Shown: piece by piece, positions 53,372 to 63,053 of the stretch | How positions within the stretch are numbered: position 1 is the first letter of the stretch | How the letters are laid out: each line of letters opens with the position of its first letter | From: an uncultured Enhydrobacter sp. | Lineage (GTDB): Bacteria > Pseudomonadota > Gammaproteobacteria > Pseudomonadales > Moraxellaceae | Direction of reading: 5' to 3' | DNA: 64,000 bases | Assembly (NCBI GenBank): GCA_946222995.1 | Contig: CAMIOS010000013.1 | Coordinates: 1-64,000, forward strand | Notes under the pieces: model-generated | What the model was told of the DNA's origin: nothing | Databases searched by the model: none | Seen by the model: the letters and a program-made list of their open reading frames with translations, nothing else | Translations under genes and position numbers: made by a program

Positions 53372-54535
53372 TGCAAGAGCAACCGCTTCACCGCCGCCGA
53401 TACATAGGCTTGCGACACCTTTTTTACCGCCGGTGCGTTTAAGTGAGTTGATCAAGGTGACGACAATACGCGCACCCGATGCACCGACAGGGTGACCTAG
53501 GGCACATGCGCCCCCTTCAATATTGACTTTGGCAGGGTCAAGGTCGTTTTCTTGGGTTGCCATCATGGTCACCATCGCAAAGGCTTCATTAATTTCCCAA
53601 AGGTCAACGTCTTCTTTTGTCCAGCCAGCTTTGTCGAGTACCTTTTTGATACATTCGATAGGAGCAATGGTAAATTCGCTTGGATGCTGTGAGTGGGTCG
53701 CTTGTGCCACGATACGCGCTTGGGGTTTTAAGCCTTGTGCTTTGGCTTTTTCTTCACTCATTAGTACCACAGCGGCAGCACCGTCTGAGATAGAGCTTGA
53801 GTTGGCAGCGGTGACTGTACCGTCTTTGGCAAAGGCAGGTTTAAGGGTAGGGATTTTGTCAACGTTGGCTTTGCCAGGCTGTTCATCGGTATCGATAATC
53901 ACATCGCCTTTGCGAGTTTTGACCGTGACAGGGACGATTTCGTCTTTAAAATGCCCTTCTTTGATAGCGGTGTTGGCACGGTTTAGCGACTCGATAGCGA
54001 ATTTATCCATCTCTTCACGGCTAATATTACGTTTAATCGCCATTTCTTGGGCAAATGCACCCATCAGTTTGCCAGTTTCAGCATCTTCTAGCCCGTCTAA
54101 AAACATGGTATCTTTGATTTCACCATGTCCCATGCGCATGCCACCACGGGCTTTTGGGAGCACATAAGGGGCGTTGGTCATCGATTCCATACCGCCTGCC
54201 ACGATCACATCAAACTCGCCTGCTTTAATGGCATTGACGCCTTGCATGATAGCTTTCATACCTGAACCACAAAGTTTGTTGAGATTGACAGCACCGGTGC
54301 TATCAGGCACGCCTGCTAGGCGCATGGCTTGACGAGCAGGGCTTTGACCAACGCCTGCGGTCAAAATGCTACCCATGATAACTTCGTCCACGTCTTCTGG
54401 TTTGATACCTGCACGGTTAATAGCTTCTTTAATAACCGTAGCGCCTAACTGTGGGCTAGTGACTTCGGCTAGGTCACCTTGAAAGCCACCCATAGGGGTA
54501 CGCGCCCCATTAACAATAACAACTGAATTTGACAT
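53354..54535 (-). CDS. Acetyl-CoA C-acetyltransferase (thiolase)
   Basis: The enzyme condenses or cleaves acetoacetyl-CoA. The 393-residue protein has the nucleophilic cysteine near residue 88 (NLNKLCGSGMKAI), the NEAFA motif, the catalytic His in GGACALGHPVGASGARI and the second Cys in ASLCIGGGEAVA. The length fits the biosynthetic/AtoB-PhaA class. No phaB or phaC gene is adjacent, so I give no symbol. AAGGAAA precedes the ATG. It lies downstream of hom on the same strand after 92 bases. Confidence 0.94.
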   Translation of the reverse strand: MSNSVVIVNGARTPMGGFQGDLAEVTSPQLGATVIKEAINRAGIKPEDVDEVIMGSILTAGVGQSPARQAMRLAGVPDSTGAVNLNKLCGSGMKAIMQGVNAIKAGEFDVIVAGGMESMTNAPYVLPKARGGMRMGHGEIKDTMFLDGLEDAETGKLMGAFAQEMAIKRNISREEMDKFAIESLNRANTAIKEGHFKDEIVPVTVKTRKGDVIIDTDEQPGKANVDKIPTLKPAFAKDGTVTAANSSSISDGAAAVVLMSEEKAKAQGLKPQARIVAQATHSQHPSEFTIAPIECIKKVLDKAGWTKEDVDLWEINEAFAMVTMMATQENDLDPAKVNIEGGACALGHPVGASGARIVVTLINSLKRTGGKKGVASLCIGGGEAVALALELID

Positions 54536-54627
54536 AGTAATTTCCTTGTTGGTGTGAGTTATAAACGTAAAAAATAACAGTTTATATTAGATGATTTATA
54601 GCGTTAGTATATCATCGGTGAAACAAC

Positions 54628-55977
54628 TTACAGCGAAAGTTCGTCCAAACGGATTCTTACCACATCCGCTGTAACACTGGGTAATTGACTGATTTTATCA
54701 ATGGCTAAATTCATATTACGCTCAATGACAGGGTCAACCATAATAATCACCGTGGTGTCATGCGGTTTAGTCGTATCCACGGTGGCATCATCAGGTTTTT
54801 GTAAAATAGCGGCAATGCTGATATGTGAATTGCTCAAAATTTGGGTGATTTCGGCAAGTACACCCAAGTCATCTTTGACCTGCAAACGTAGATAATACCC
54901 CGAAATAAATTCATCACTGGTCAAAATTTGGGTCGGGCAAAGGGCTGCAGGTTGGAAAGCTAAATGGGGTACTTGATTCGTATTGACACATTCGGGATTG
55001 TTTAGGGCGCGCACCATATCGATAACATCTGCCATGACCGCTGACGCCGTTGCCCCCGCGCCAGCACCGTTGCCGTAATACAGGGTTTGACCGACAGGTG
55101 ACGCATCGACCAACACGGCATTTTTGACCCCATTGACATTTGCTAATAGCTTGTCTTTTGGAATTAAAGTCGGATGAACACGCAATTCAATACCTTGTTC
55201 ACCATTATCGAGTACACGGCGTTTGGCAAAGCCTAAGTGCTTGATACGATAGCCTAGTTTTTTGGCATATTCGACATCTTGTGAGGTGATTTTGGTAATG
55301 CCTTCGCAGTACACTTTATCAAACTGTAAGGGAATGCCAAATGCAATAGATGCCAATAGCGTCAGCTTATGAGCCGCATCTATCCCCTCAACATCAAAGG
55401 TTGGGTCAGCTTCGGCGTAACCGAGTTGTTGGGCTTCTTTCAATGCCACATCAAACGCTCGATTTTTCTCTTTCATCTCGGTCAAAATAAAATTGCCCGT
55501 GCCATTGATAATACCTGCCAACCAATTGACGCGATTCGCTGATAAGCCTTCCCGCAAGGTTTTGATAATGGGTATGCCACCAGCAACCGCTGCTTCATAA
55601 GCGACTTTAACGCCTTTTTCGTCGGCTTTGGCAAAGATTTCATTACCGTATTGTGCCAGTAGGGCTTTATTGGCAGTGACAACGTGTTTACCCTGTTCAA
55701 TAGCCGCCAAAATCACCTCTTTTGCGGTGGTCGTTCCACCCATCACCTCTATGACAATATCAACATCATCGGCTTTAACAATGGATAATAAATCCGCTGA
55801 TTGTTGAATATGAACTGGAATATCATCACGCTCACGGCGGGTACCTACGTGCGTGATGTTAATATCACAGCCTGTACGGCGTGTCATTTCATCAAGATTG
55901 CTTTGCAACAGTTGCACCACCCCCGTACCTACAGTACCCAGTCCCAAAATCGCTAATTGAATCGGTCGATTACGCAT
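54628..55977 (-). CDS. hom: Homoserine dehydrogenase
   Basis: Hom reduces aspartate semialdehyde to homoserine for threonine and methionine. The 449-residue monofunctional enzyme has an N-terminal dinucleotide fold (AILGLGTVGTGVVQLL), VVTANKALLAQYG, the catalytic-domain GIINGTGNFILTEM and DPTFDVEGIDAAHKLTLLA, and a C-terminal ACT domain (about residues 358-440, GYYLRLQVKDDLGVLAEITQ) for threonine feedback. The Shine-Dalgarno is weak. dsbC lies 334 bases upstream on the same strand; the dsbC-hom adjacency is known in related bacteria. thrC is not adjacent. Confidence 0.97.
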   Translation of the reverse strand: MRNRPIQLAILGLGTVGTGVVQLLQSNLDEMTRRTGCDINITHVGTRRERDDIPVHIQQSADLLSIVKADDVDIVIEVMGGTTTAKEVILAAIEQGKHVVTANKALLAQYGNEIFAKADEKGVKVAYEAAVAGGIPIIKTLREGLSANRVNWLAGIINGTGNFILTEMKEKNRAFDVALKEAQQLGYAEADPTFDVEGIDAAHKLTLLASIAFGIPLQFDKVYCEGITKITSQDVEYAKKLGYRIKHLGFAKRRVLDNGEQGIELRVHPTLIPKDKLLANVNGVKNAVLVDASPVGQTLYYGNGAGAGATASAVMADVIDMVRALNNPECVNTNQVPHLAFQPAALCPTQILTSDEFISGYYLRLQVKDDLGVLAEITQILSNSHISIAAILQKPDDATVDTTKPHDTTVIIMVDPVIERNMNLAIDKISQLPSVTADVVRIRLDELSL

Positions 55978-56311
55978 TATTATTTACTCAATTATTTACT
56001 CAAAAAAAGGTGTGAATTATTTCTAAACCGTGTCATAAAAAGGACAAAATTTTCAAAATTTTATCGTATATTTTAATAAACAAATTTTTATAAATTTGGC
56101 TATAATTAACAGCATGCTAAAGGTAAATATACCATGACAGCTGGTTAATGATAAGTTTAATTTGCACGATTTGGCAAATTTTTTGCTAATCAATCCATCC
56201 AAAAAATTGTTAACCATTATTTATAACTTGCTAAAATTTTGGTTATTAATAATTGAATAATAAAAAGGCCCAGTCACGTAGGGCAGTCTAAAATTATACG
56301 AAGGAAAGCGA
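55978..56311 (-). other. AT-rich spacer between dsbC and hom
   Basis: No gene is supported. The hom promoter must lie here or upstream, but no strong -35/-10 pair is visible. Near the dsbC end is a weak terminator (separate entry). Confidence 0.4.
56262..56284 (-). terminator. Weak terminator candidate after dsbC
   Basis: On the minus strand GCCC and GGGC form a 4-bp stem with a 9-base loop followed by CTTTTTATT. The stem is short, so this is only a candidate. Confidence 0.35.
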
Positions 56312-57163
56312 CTAAATCCCTAAGGCTTTGGCAAGTTCTTGAGGCGGTAAATAGCCTCCTATCTGCTGACCGTCTGGGGTAAAAATAGCAGGCGTACCAT
56401 TAATGCCGATACTTAGACCTAAATCATGGATACGTTGGACAGGGTTTTCACAGGCAGGGGCATCAATTGGCATACCTTGTTTGGCTTGGGTTAAAGCGGT
56501 ATTACGGTCGCTACTACACCAAATTTTTTCCATGATTGGAAAGGTTTGCTCGCTGCGTGGCCATGGTAGATAACGCACTTCAATCCCCAAGGCATTAATT
56601 TCGTCAATTTGGCTGTGCAGTTTGCGACAATACGCACAATCAGCATCGGTAAACACATTAATCACGCCTTTGGTAGTACCTTTGGCGGGGAAAATAATCA
56701 TGTCTTTTTTATCTAAACTGGCTAACGCCGCTTTGGCATCACGGGCTTGTAAGTCACGAGAAATATTTTCAGGCTTTGCGCCACCCACTTTGATAATATC
56801 GCCTTGGATGACATATTGTCCTGTGCTATCCGTAAATAACGCCGGCATATCTTTGGCTTTTACCCAATATATATTGGGCATACTGGTCGGTACAACGGAT
56901 ACTATCTGCGTGTCAATCCCTGATTTGGCGAGATTGGCTTGCAATAACTGTTGAAGCTGGGCATTGTTGGCAGAAGACACTGCAACCGTTGGCGTGATAG
57001 CGGGATTGGAAGGGGTAGCAGTAGCAGTAGCTGATACATGGCTCTGATTGGTTTGTTTAGCGGCATTGGCAGAGTTAGCATTGTCGCAAGCGGTTAGGAT
57101 GAATGGGCTGGTACAGACAGCAGCGAGGCCGATAGATTTTAGTAAAGTCGTAAATTTAGGCAT
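56312..57163 (-). CDS. dsbC: Thiol:disulfide interchange protein DsbC, predicted lipoprotein
   Basis: DsbC isomerises wrong disulfides in the periplasm. The 283-residue precursor has a dimerisation domain (about 65-125, with AQLQQLLQANLAKSGIDTQI), then a thioredoxin fold with the active site C176-A-Y-C179 (TDADCAYCRKLHSQ), the second Cys pair (KIWCSSD and APACEN) and the cis-Pro loop GINGTPAIF. Unusually for DsbC, which is normally soluble, the N-terminus ends in a lipobox (ILTAC, Cys26) followed by Asp27 and a 35-residue Ala/Thr/Asn linker, suggesting membrane anchoring. Its start follows AACCCTATG-type sequence with a weak Shine-Dalgarno (GGGTA). Confidence 0.93.
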   Translation of the reverse strand: MPKFTTLLKSIGLAAVCTSPFILTACDNANSANAAKQTNQSHVSATATATPSNPAITPTVAVSSANNAQLQQLLQANLAKSGIDTQIVSVVPTSMPNIYWVKAKDMPALFTDSTGQYVIQGDIIKVGGAKPENISRDLQARDAKAALASLDKKDMIIFPAKGTTKGVINVFTDADCAYCRKLHSQIDEINALGIEVRYLPWPRSEQTFPIMEKIWCSSDRNTALTQAKQGMPIDAPACENPVQRIHDLGLSIGINGTPAIFTPDGQQIGGYLPPQELAKALGI

Positions 57164-57516
57164 AGGGTTACCCTGTTGGGTGGTTAAAAGTGGAACAGTT
57201 AAAGTAGATCAGTTAGATGGGTTGAAATACCCAATTATTACAAAATTTGTCGATATATTGTAGCATGATTTTCTTAGACCCTAATAAATGGGAGATAAAC
57301 AACAAATTTTTGCCGATAGTCTTTAGAATCAATAGATTTTTGGGCTTATAAATTGATGTGTTCATTGGCACAATTCTACAAATTTACTACTGTTTTTTAA
57401 TCAATTTTTCGTAAGATATTTTAAAATAATAGTTTATTTTTAGCGATTTGTGCAAAAATTTATCAAAATATTTAAATCGATAAATAGTTTTTAGCGTTTA
57501 TAGGGTGGAAGAGGGT
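57164..57516. other. 353-base AT-rich divergent spacer between dsbC and the yedI-like gene
   Basis: No gene, hairpin or clear promoter pair stands out. Both divergent promoters are expected here. Confidence 0.4.
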
Positions 57517-58431
57517 ATGGCAATTGCAAGTTTATTAACCTTGATTGATGATATTAGTGTGATTTTAGACGATGTCTCCGTGATGACCAAAGTCGCTGCC
57601 AAAAAAACGGTGGGCGTCTTGGGCGATGATTTGGCATTAAACGCCAATCAAGTTTCAGGTGTGCAAGCCAATCGTGAGTTGCCTGTGGTGTTTGGTGTCG
57701 CTAAAGGCTCATTGATTAATAAAGTGATCTTAGTGCCGCTGGCTTTGGCGATTAGTGCCATTTCACAATCACTGGTCACTGGGTTACTGATGTTAGGCGG
57801 TCTATATTTGTGTTTTGAAGGGGCAGAAAAAATTGTTCATCGATTTTGGCCGTCAAGTGCGCATCCTAACGATGAGCAAGCCAAGCATATCAAAGAAAAT
57901 AGCGAAAACCAAGATATGGCTGTGAGTGAAAAAGATAAAATTAAAGGCGCGATTCGCACCGATTTTGTGTTATCAGCTGAAATTATAGTGATTTCGTTGG
58001 GTACCATGGCAGCCAATACCCCGCTACTTGACAAAGCGGTGGTTTTAGCCCTTATTTCTATCATTATGACCGTGGGCGTGTATGGTCTGGTCGGAGGGAT
58101 TGTTAAGTTAGATGATTTGGGCTATCACTTGCTGCAAAAATCGTCAAGTGCTGCTCAATATACTGGTAAAGCCATTTTAGCTTTTGCCCCAAAATTGATG
58201 AAGTTTTTATCAATTGCAGGCACGCTTGCAATGTTTTTGGTGGGTGGTGGTATTATTTCGCATGGGTTTCATGCCATTGGTAAGGGCATTGAACACTTAG
58301 GTGATTTAACAGGGGTGTTTGATGGGCTCACGACCAATGTATTAAATGGTCTAGTCGGGCTTGTGGCAGGCTTGGTGGTGGTGGCAATCGTTACAATGAT
58401 TACCAAGATGAAAGGCAAAGCCGCGCAATAG
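57517..58431 (+). CDS. yedI: YedI family (DUF808) inner-membrane protein
   Basis: The 304-residue protein matches the DUF808/YedI family: the opening MAIASLLTLIDDISVILDDVSVMTKVAAKKTVGV-type segment, DLALNANQVSGVQANRELPVV, four or more membrane segments (about 67-92, 155-180, 230-255, 275-300) and the YGLVGGIVKLDDLGYHL motif. Function is unknown. An in-frame upstream start is less likely; GAGG sits just before the ATG at 57517. It stands alone and converges on rne. Confidence 0.88.
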   Translation: MAIASLLTLIDDISVILDDVSVMTKVAAKKTVGVLGDDLALNANQVSGVQANRELPVVFGVAKGSLINKVILVPLALAISAISQSLVTGLLMLGGLYLCFEGAEKIVHRFWPSSAHPNDEQAKHIKENSENQDMAVSEKDKIKGAIRTDFVLSAEIIVISLGTMAANTPLLDKAVVLALISIIMTVGVYGLVGGIVKLDDLGYHLLQKSSSAAQYTGKAILAFAPKLMKFLSIAGTLAMFLVGGGIISHGFHAIGKGIEHLGDLTGVFDGLTTNVLNGLVGLVAGLVVVAIVTMITKMKGKAAQ

Positions 58432-58465
58432 CGGCTAGCGTGTAGCAGAGACAGCTACGTTTTAA

Positions 58466-58496
58466 AAAAAGCCGTTCTAAACTAGAACGGCTTTTT
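58466..58496. terminator. Bidirectional terminator between yedI and rne
   Basis: A perfect 14-bp stem (AAAAAGCCGTTCTA with TAGAACGGCTTTTT) with a 3-base loop has A and T tracts on both sides. Confidence 0.88.
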
Positions 58497-58508
58497 ATTG
58501 GGGTTATG

Positions 58509-61500
58509 TCATGATGAGAGATTGTCATCACTGGCTAAAGTTTCTGCTGGTATCGCAGTTTCTGCTTTTGGCTTTTTAACAATAACCACATTCTCGACCT
58601 TTTTACTGGTACGAGTTTTTGGCTTGGCTGGTGCTTTTTCGGTGGTTTTAGCTTTGCGAGTGCGAACCTTTGGCACTTTTGGTACTGGTAAGTTCAGAAC
58701 CGAGCCTGCCGAAGGTTTTAGCTGTTCTGCCACACTTTCAATCATATTTTTATAACTGGTTGGCGTGGTTTTGCCTTTGGGTTGATTATCATCACTGGTT
58801 AAGGTCAAATCTGCTGGCTGAAGGGTGTCATCTATATCCTCTTGATGATCGCTTATACCAGCTGCTGGCTTATTGACGGGTTTACCAAGTTTCATCTTTA
58901 TTGGCTTACCTTCAGTGGGTAAGGTTTGGGGTGCCTCATCCGTTGTTTGATTCGCTGAAGTCGGCGTAACCGCTTGCTGTGCTTGCAAGTAGGCAGTGAC
59001 CAAATGACCTTGTTCAATCAGCGTTTGTCCTTGCTCGCCGAGCTGTTCGACAATCCACGCACCGACGCTGCCTTTTGAGAAAGAATGATCAGATGACTGG
59101 GTGGCAGTTATCTCAGCAGTTGTTGGTTGTGTTACGGTCTCAGACGTTTGATTGGTATCAACCAAGGCTGCTGGTGTCTCTAAGGTCACGACAGATTCAG
59201 CTTGGATAGTTTGCTGTACCACCACTTGTCCCCGTGGGTCATTACTTGCTCGCTGGATCACAGGGGCAGGCGAGGCATCAGTTTTGCCAGCTACGATATG
59301 AAATTGCCCCTGCGGACGGATGGCTTGGTGATAATCATGCAAGCTTTGCTGGCTCAAGTGCGGATAGCCATAGTTGCGAAAATACTCACCAAAATCAATG
59401 GACGATGAGCCATGATCCTGCATGGGGGTCGAATCAGCCGCTTGGTTGGCTTGATTAAACTTATCAACGGCTAGGATAAAGTCAGCCACTACACGGGTTT
59501 CACCATGATTGCCTAATTGCTCGCTAATAAACTGTTGTACTGTACCTGTGATTTTACGCATGGTATTAGTAGTCACCGACGTTTGCTGGGGTGCTTGAGC
59601 AATGCCAAAGTGTTCGCTAAAGGCGCGATACACCTCTCTTGGATCGTTTTTGGCGCGACCTTGGGTGGGGGTGACATCAAGCCTTAGCTGTGCTACCGAT
59701 GGCTTGTCTATCGCTGACGTATTTATCGGTAGATCAACAACATTGGGATTATCTACCACGGTCGTTGAGTCTTGTGCTGCTGCCTTATTAGTATCATCCT
59801 GATGAACGATAGGCTCGATAGCCAATAGACTATCTTGTGAACTAAGCTCAGTCAATCTAACAGGTTCATTGTCCAGTTTCGATGGATACTTGTTTGGCTT
59901 GCTATTATCCAGCGATAAGTGCACCGTGTGATCGGCTAGACTTGTGCTGTCAGGTGCTTTATGCACTTGCACATTAACTTGGTTTGGCTCAATATTTCCC
60001 TTTTTATCTAGCTTGTCTTTATCTGATTTGTCTGTTTTTGATAAGGCTTTTTGTGCGACCGCATCGGTGGGCAAATCGGCATTGGTGCTTACACTAACCG
60101 CTGATTGGGTCACAGAATCGAGGTTGCTAGACGCATTTTCAACGTTTGTTTTACTGGTCACTTTATCGTGAAGTGTTGAGCGATTATCAGCCGTCAAGGT
60201 CTCACGGCGATGTTTTTCACCCCGGGCTTCTCGACGAGAGTTTGGCTCACGCTTTGGCAAGCTATCTTTTATATCCTCAAATTTTTCTTGTTTTTCTACC
60301 GCAGATTTTTCATTGCTGGATTTTTCGAGCTTTTGCTCAGTTTTGCTGTCTGCTATCAAGTCATTATCTGCTTCTTGATAGCGTGATTTTTTATTTTTTG
60401 GTCGGCGGTTATTGCGTTTTTCTCGGCGCTCTTCACTTTGCTCGTCTTGCACTGGGTGTTCAGCAGCCGCGGCAGTTGGCATGACGATAGGGGCTAATTG
60501 CCCTTGAATGCCCAGGCTTTTTGCACCAGAATTCACGATACTTTCAATGGCAGCCGCCGCATCTTGGCTACTGATGGTATGTGTGACTTGAGCTTGTTGG
60601 GTTGGGGCAAATAGGTTGGATAACCACGCCACGGCAGAAGACTGGGGTGCAGCAGGGCTAGTAGGTTGGGCTACACTAGCAATAACTGCTGCACCACTTG
60701 TCAGGCTTGATTTTTGTGCAGGTTGCGAAGTGGTTGGTTGGTCAAGCTGCGCATTGCTAGATTGGGGCGTGTTGCTAACCGGTTTGGCTGGGATACGAGC
60801 CACACGTGGGGTATCATTTTCATCGGTGTGCCAATTAGAGGTGTCATATCCACGGTCTTGGTTTTCGTGCTGTTCGCTTTGTGTAACACGCTCATAGCTG
60901 GATGGGGCAAAGCCTTCACGGTTATAAGTGATAGTAAAATCGGGCGATTCCATGTGAGCATGCGGTAAAATCGTAATACGCGTGCCACTTTCTTGCTCAA
61001 GATAAACAAGGCTATCACGTTTTTCATTGAGCAAAAATGCGGCAATTTCGGTGGGTACATCGGCTTGTACCTCGCCTTGACGTTCTTGTAAGGCTTTTTG
61101 CTCGATTTGCCGCATGATTGATAAGGCAAGGGAGCGTAAATCTCGGATCATCCCTGTGCCATGACAGCGTGGGCAAAGATAGCCAGTCGCTTCTTCGAGT
61201 GACGGGCGCAGACGTTGACGGCTCATTTCAAGCAGGCCAAAACGCGAAATCTCGGCAAATTGGATTCTGGCACGGTCGTTTTTGGTCGCTTCTTTGATAC
61301 GATTTTCAACCTGTTTTTGGTGCTCGTCGGTCGCCATATCAATAAAATCAATGACAATTAACCCGCCCATATCCCGCAAACGTAGCTGACGAGCGATTTC
61401 ATCAGCGGCTTCTAGGTTGGTATTAAATGCCGTTTCAGAAACATCTGCCCCTTTGGTGGCTTTAGATGAGTTGATATCAATCGACACCAACGCTTCGGTT

Positions 61501-62375
61501 TGATCAATCACGATTGAACCACCGCTGGGCAAACGCACTTCGCGTTGGTAGGCGGTTTCGATTTGTTTTTCGATACCAAACCGAGCAAACATCGGCTCAT
61601 AATCGGCGTATTTACGCAATTTGCTCAACTGCTGTGGCATCACCGCCTCAATAAAATTCGCCGCTTCGTTATAGGCATTGGCATTATCGACCCAAATTTC
61701 GCTAATATCATCCCGCAGATAATCACGCACGGCACGAGTGACCACGCCTGCCTCTTGGTGCATGAGGCGAGGGGCAGGGTACTTTTGGTTTTGGGCTTGG
61801 ATACCTTGCCAAATCGTTAATAGGTGGTTAAGGTCATGTTGTAAATCGTCGGTGGTTTTGCCAATGCCAGCAGTGCGGATAATCACACTCATGCCCTTTG
61901 GCAATTGCAGCTCAGACAAGGCTTGCTTCATTTCTTCACGCAGTTTACCTGAAATTTGACGCGAGATACCGCCACCACGAGCATTATTAGGCATCAGTAC
62001 CAGATAGCGACCTGCTAATGACACCAATGTGGACAATGCCGCGCCTTTATTGCCCCGTTCTTCTTTTTCGACCTGGACAATTAGTTCATCGCCTTCTTTG
62101 ATAAGCTGTTTGATATTAGTCGTAGAACGAGGGTCACCCGATAGATATTCATTGGCGATTTCACGGATAGGTAAAAAGCCTTGACGCTCCGCCCCGTATT
62201 CAACAAATACAGCCTCTAAAGATGGCTCAACACGGGTCACGCGACCCTTATAGATGTTGGCTTTTTTCTGTTCACGGGTACGATTTTCAAGGTCAAAATC
62301 GTATAGATGATTGCCGTTGCATAAGGCAACACGGATTTCTTCGGCGTGGGTGGCATTAATTAAGATACGTTTCAT
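58509..62375 (-). CDS. rne: Ribonuclease E with long scaffold tail
   Basis: RNase E is the main endonuclease of mRNA decay and rRNA/tRNA processing. The 1288-residue protein is longer than E. coli RNase E (1061). The catalytic half has the S1 domain (about 38-120, GRVTRVEPSLEAVFVEYGAE), the magnesium aspartates in VSIDINSS and IVIDFIDM (about D300 and D343) and the zinc-link C401-PR-C404. The tail (about 520-1288) is low complexity, with an Arg-rich segment (about 640-670), a Lys/Arg-rich end (about 1230-1265), and a repeated motif GxVxxxIxEQLGxxGxT at about 944 and 1102. AGGAGAA precedes the ATG at 62375. It is divergent from rluC, as in enterobacteria. Confidence 0.97.
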   Translation of the reverse strand: MKRILINATHAEEIRVALCNGNHLYDFDLENRTREQKKANIYKGRVTRVEPSLEAVFVEYGAERQGFLPIREIANEYLSGDPRSTTNIKQLIKEGDELIVQVEKEERGNKGAALSTLVSLAGRYLVLMPNNARGGGISRQISGKLREEMKQALSELQLPKGMSVIIRTAGIGKTTDDLQHDLNHLLTIWQGIQAQNQKYPAPRLMHQEAGVVTRAVRDYLRDDISEIWVDNANAYNEAANFIEAVMPQQLSKLRKYADYEPMFARFGIEKQIETAYQREVRLPSGGSIVIDQTEALVSIDINSSKATKGADVSETAFNTNLEAADEIARQLRLRDMGGLIVIDFIDMATDEHQKQVENRIKEATKNDRARIQFAEISRFGLLEMSRQRLRPSLEEATGYLCPRCHGTGMIRDLRSLALSIMRQIEQKALQERQGEVQADVPTEIAAFLLNEKRDSLVYLEQESGTRITILPHAHMESPDFTITYNREGFAPSSYERVTQSEQHENQDRGYDTSNWHTDENDTPRVARIPAKPVSNTPQSSNAQLDQPTTSQPAQKSSLTSGAAVIASVAQPTSPAAPQSSAVAWLSNLFAPTQQAQVTHTISSQDAAAAIESIVNSGAKSLGIQGQLAPIVMPTAAAAEHPVQDEQSEERREKRNNRRPKNKKSRYQEADNDLIADSKTEQKLEKSSNEKSAVEKQEKFEDIKDSLPKREPNSRREARGEKHRRETLTADNRSTLHDKVTSKTNVENASSNLDSVTQSAVSVSTNADLPTDAVAQKALSKTDKSDKDKLDKKGNIEPNQVNVQVHKAPDSTSLADHTVHLSLDNSKPNKYPSKLDNEPVRLTELSSQDSLLAIEPIVHQDDTNKAAAQDSTTVVDNPNVVDLPINTSAIDKPSVAQLRLDVTPTQGRAKNDPREVYRAFSEHFGIAQAPQQTSVTTNTMRKITGTVQQFISEQLGNHGETRVVADFILAVDKFNQANQAADSTPMQDHGSSSIDFGEYFRNYGYPHLSQQSLHDYHQAIRPQGQFHIVAGKTDASPAPVIQRASNDPRGQVVVQQTIQAESVVTLETPAALVDTNQTSETVTQPTTAEITATQSSDHSFSKGSVGAWIVEQLGEQGQTLIEQGHLVTAYLQAQQAVTPTSANQTTDEAPQTLPTEGKPIKMKLGKPVNKPAAGISDHQEDIDDTLQPADLTLTSDDNQPKGKTTPTSYKNMIESVAEQLKPSAGSVLNLPVPKVPKVRTRKAKTTEKAPAKPKTRTSKKVENVVIVKKPKAETAIPAETLASDDNLSS

Positions 62376-63053
62376 GTGCGTTCTCCTGGCACACAAAACA
62401 CAAGTGGAGAGATACGGTTAAATAGCCACTTATCTGCAAATACGGCGAATTGCCAAACGCAACCACCTAAGTTTACTCAGTATGTTTACCAAATCACAAA
62501 ATCTTATTTGCCAAACATGACAAGCTCAGCAGCTATAAATTGCTAAATTTTGTGGTGAGTTGATAACAAGTGACATTATCTGGCATTGTTATCACTACAA
62601 AAACGCTGGTTTCAATATTTTCATTTATCTTAATGGCGATAAAACATTGGTTTTACAAAAGTTATTTGGCAAACCCTAACGGATTTATTAACCAAATATG
62701 TCATTTTACCAAGCGATTTTATCCAATTATTTTGTGGTTGTAAGGCACAAAATTTACCATTAAATCAAAGGGTTAAATACGGTAACGAATACCTGTAACT
62801 ATTTGCTAAAGTAAAAACTTTATTTATCTTTTCTGCTTGTGTCGTGTGCTGATTGGTTTATCAGACAAAATTACATTAGTTTTTCAAAAAATTGCGGTTT
62901 AAAGCCACTCATGAGCCGGTATTAGTGCGTCAAAATCGGCTAAATAAAAAATACTTATCAAAGCTAGCATAAATACCGATTGGTAAGTCAATAGCGAGTT
63001 AGGCATTAAACTGCTAAACTATAGCAAATTTTTGTGTAAACGGCTATCAAAAA
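62376..63053. other. 678-base rne-rluC divergent spacer
   Basis: No gene is supported on either strand. In enterobacteria rne has a long untranslated leader through which RNase E controls its own mRNA, so a long leader here is expected. I see no hairpin I can match to the enterobacterial rne leader. TATAGC (63020-63025) may be part of the rluC -10 region. Confidence 0.5.

Noticed and set aside
53523..54167. 214-codon open frame antisense to the thiolase gene
   Set aside because: Its length comes from the codon use of the thiolase on the other strand; no family features.
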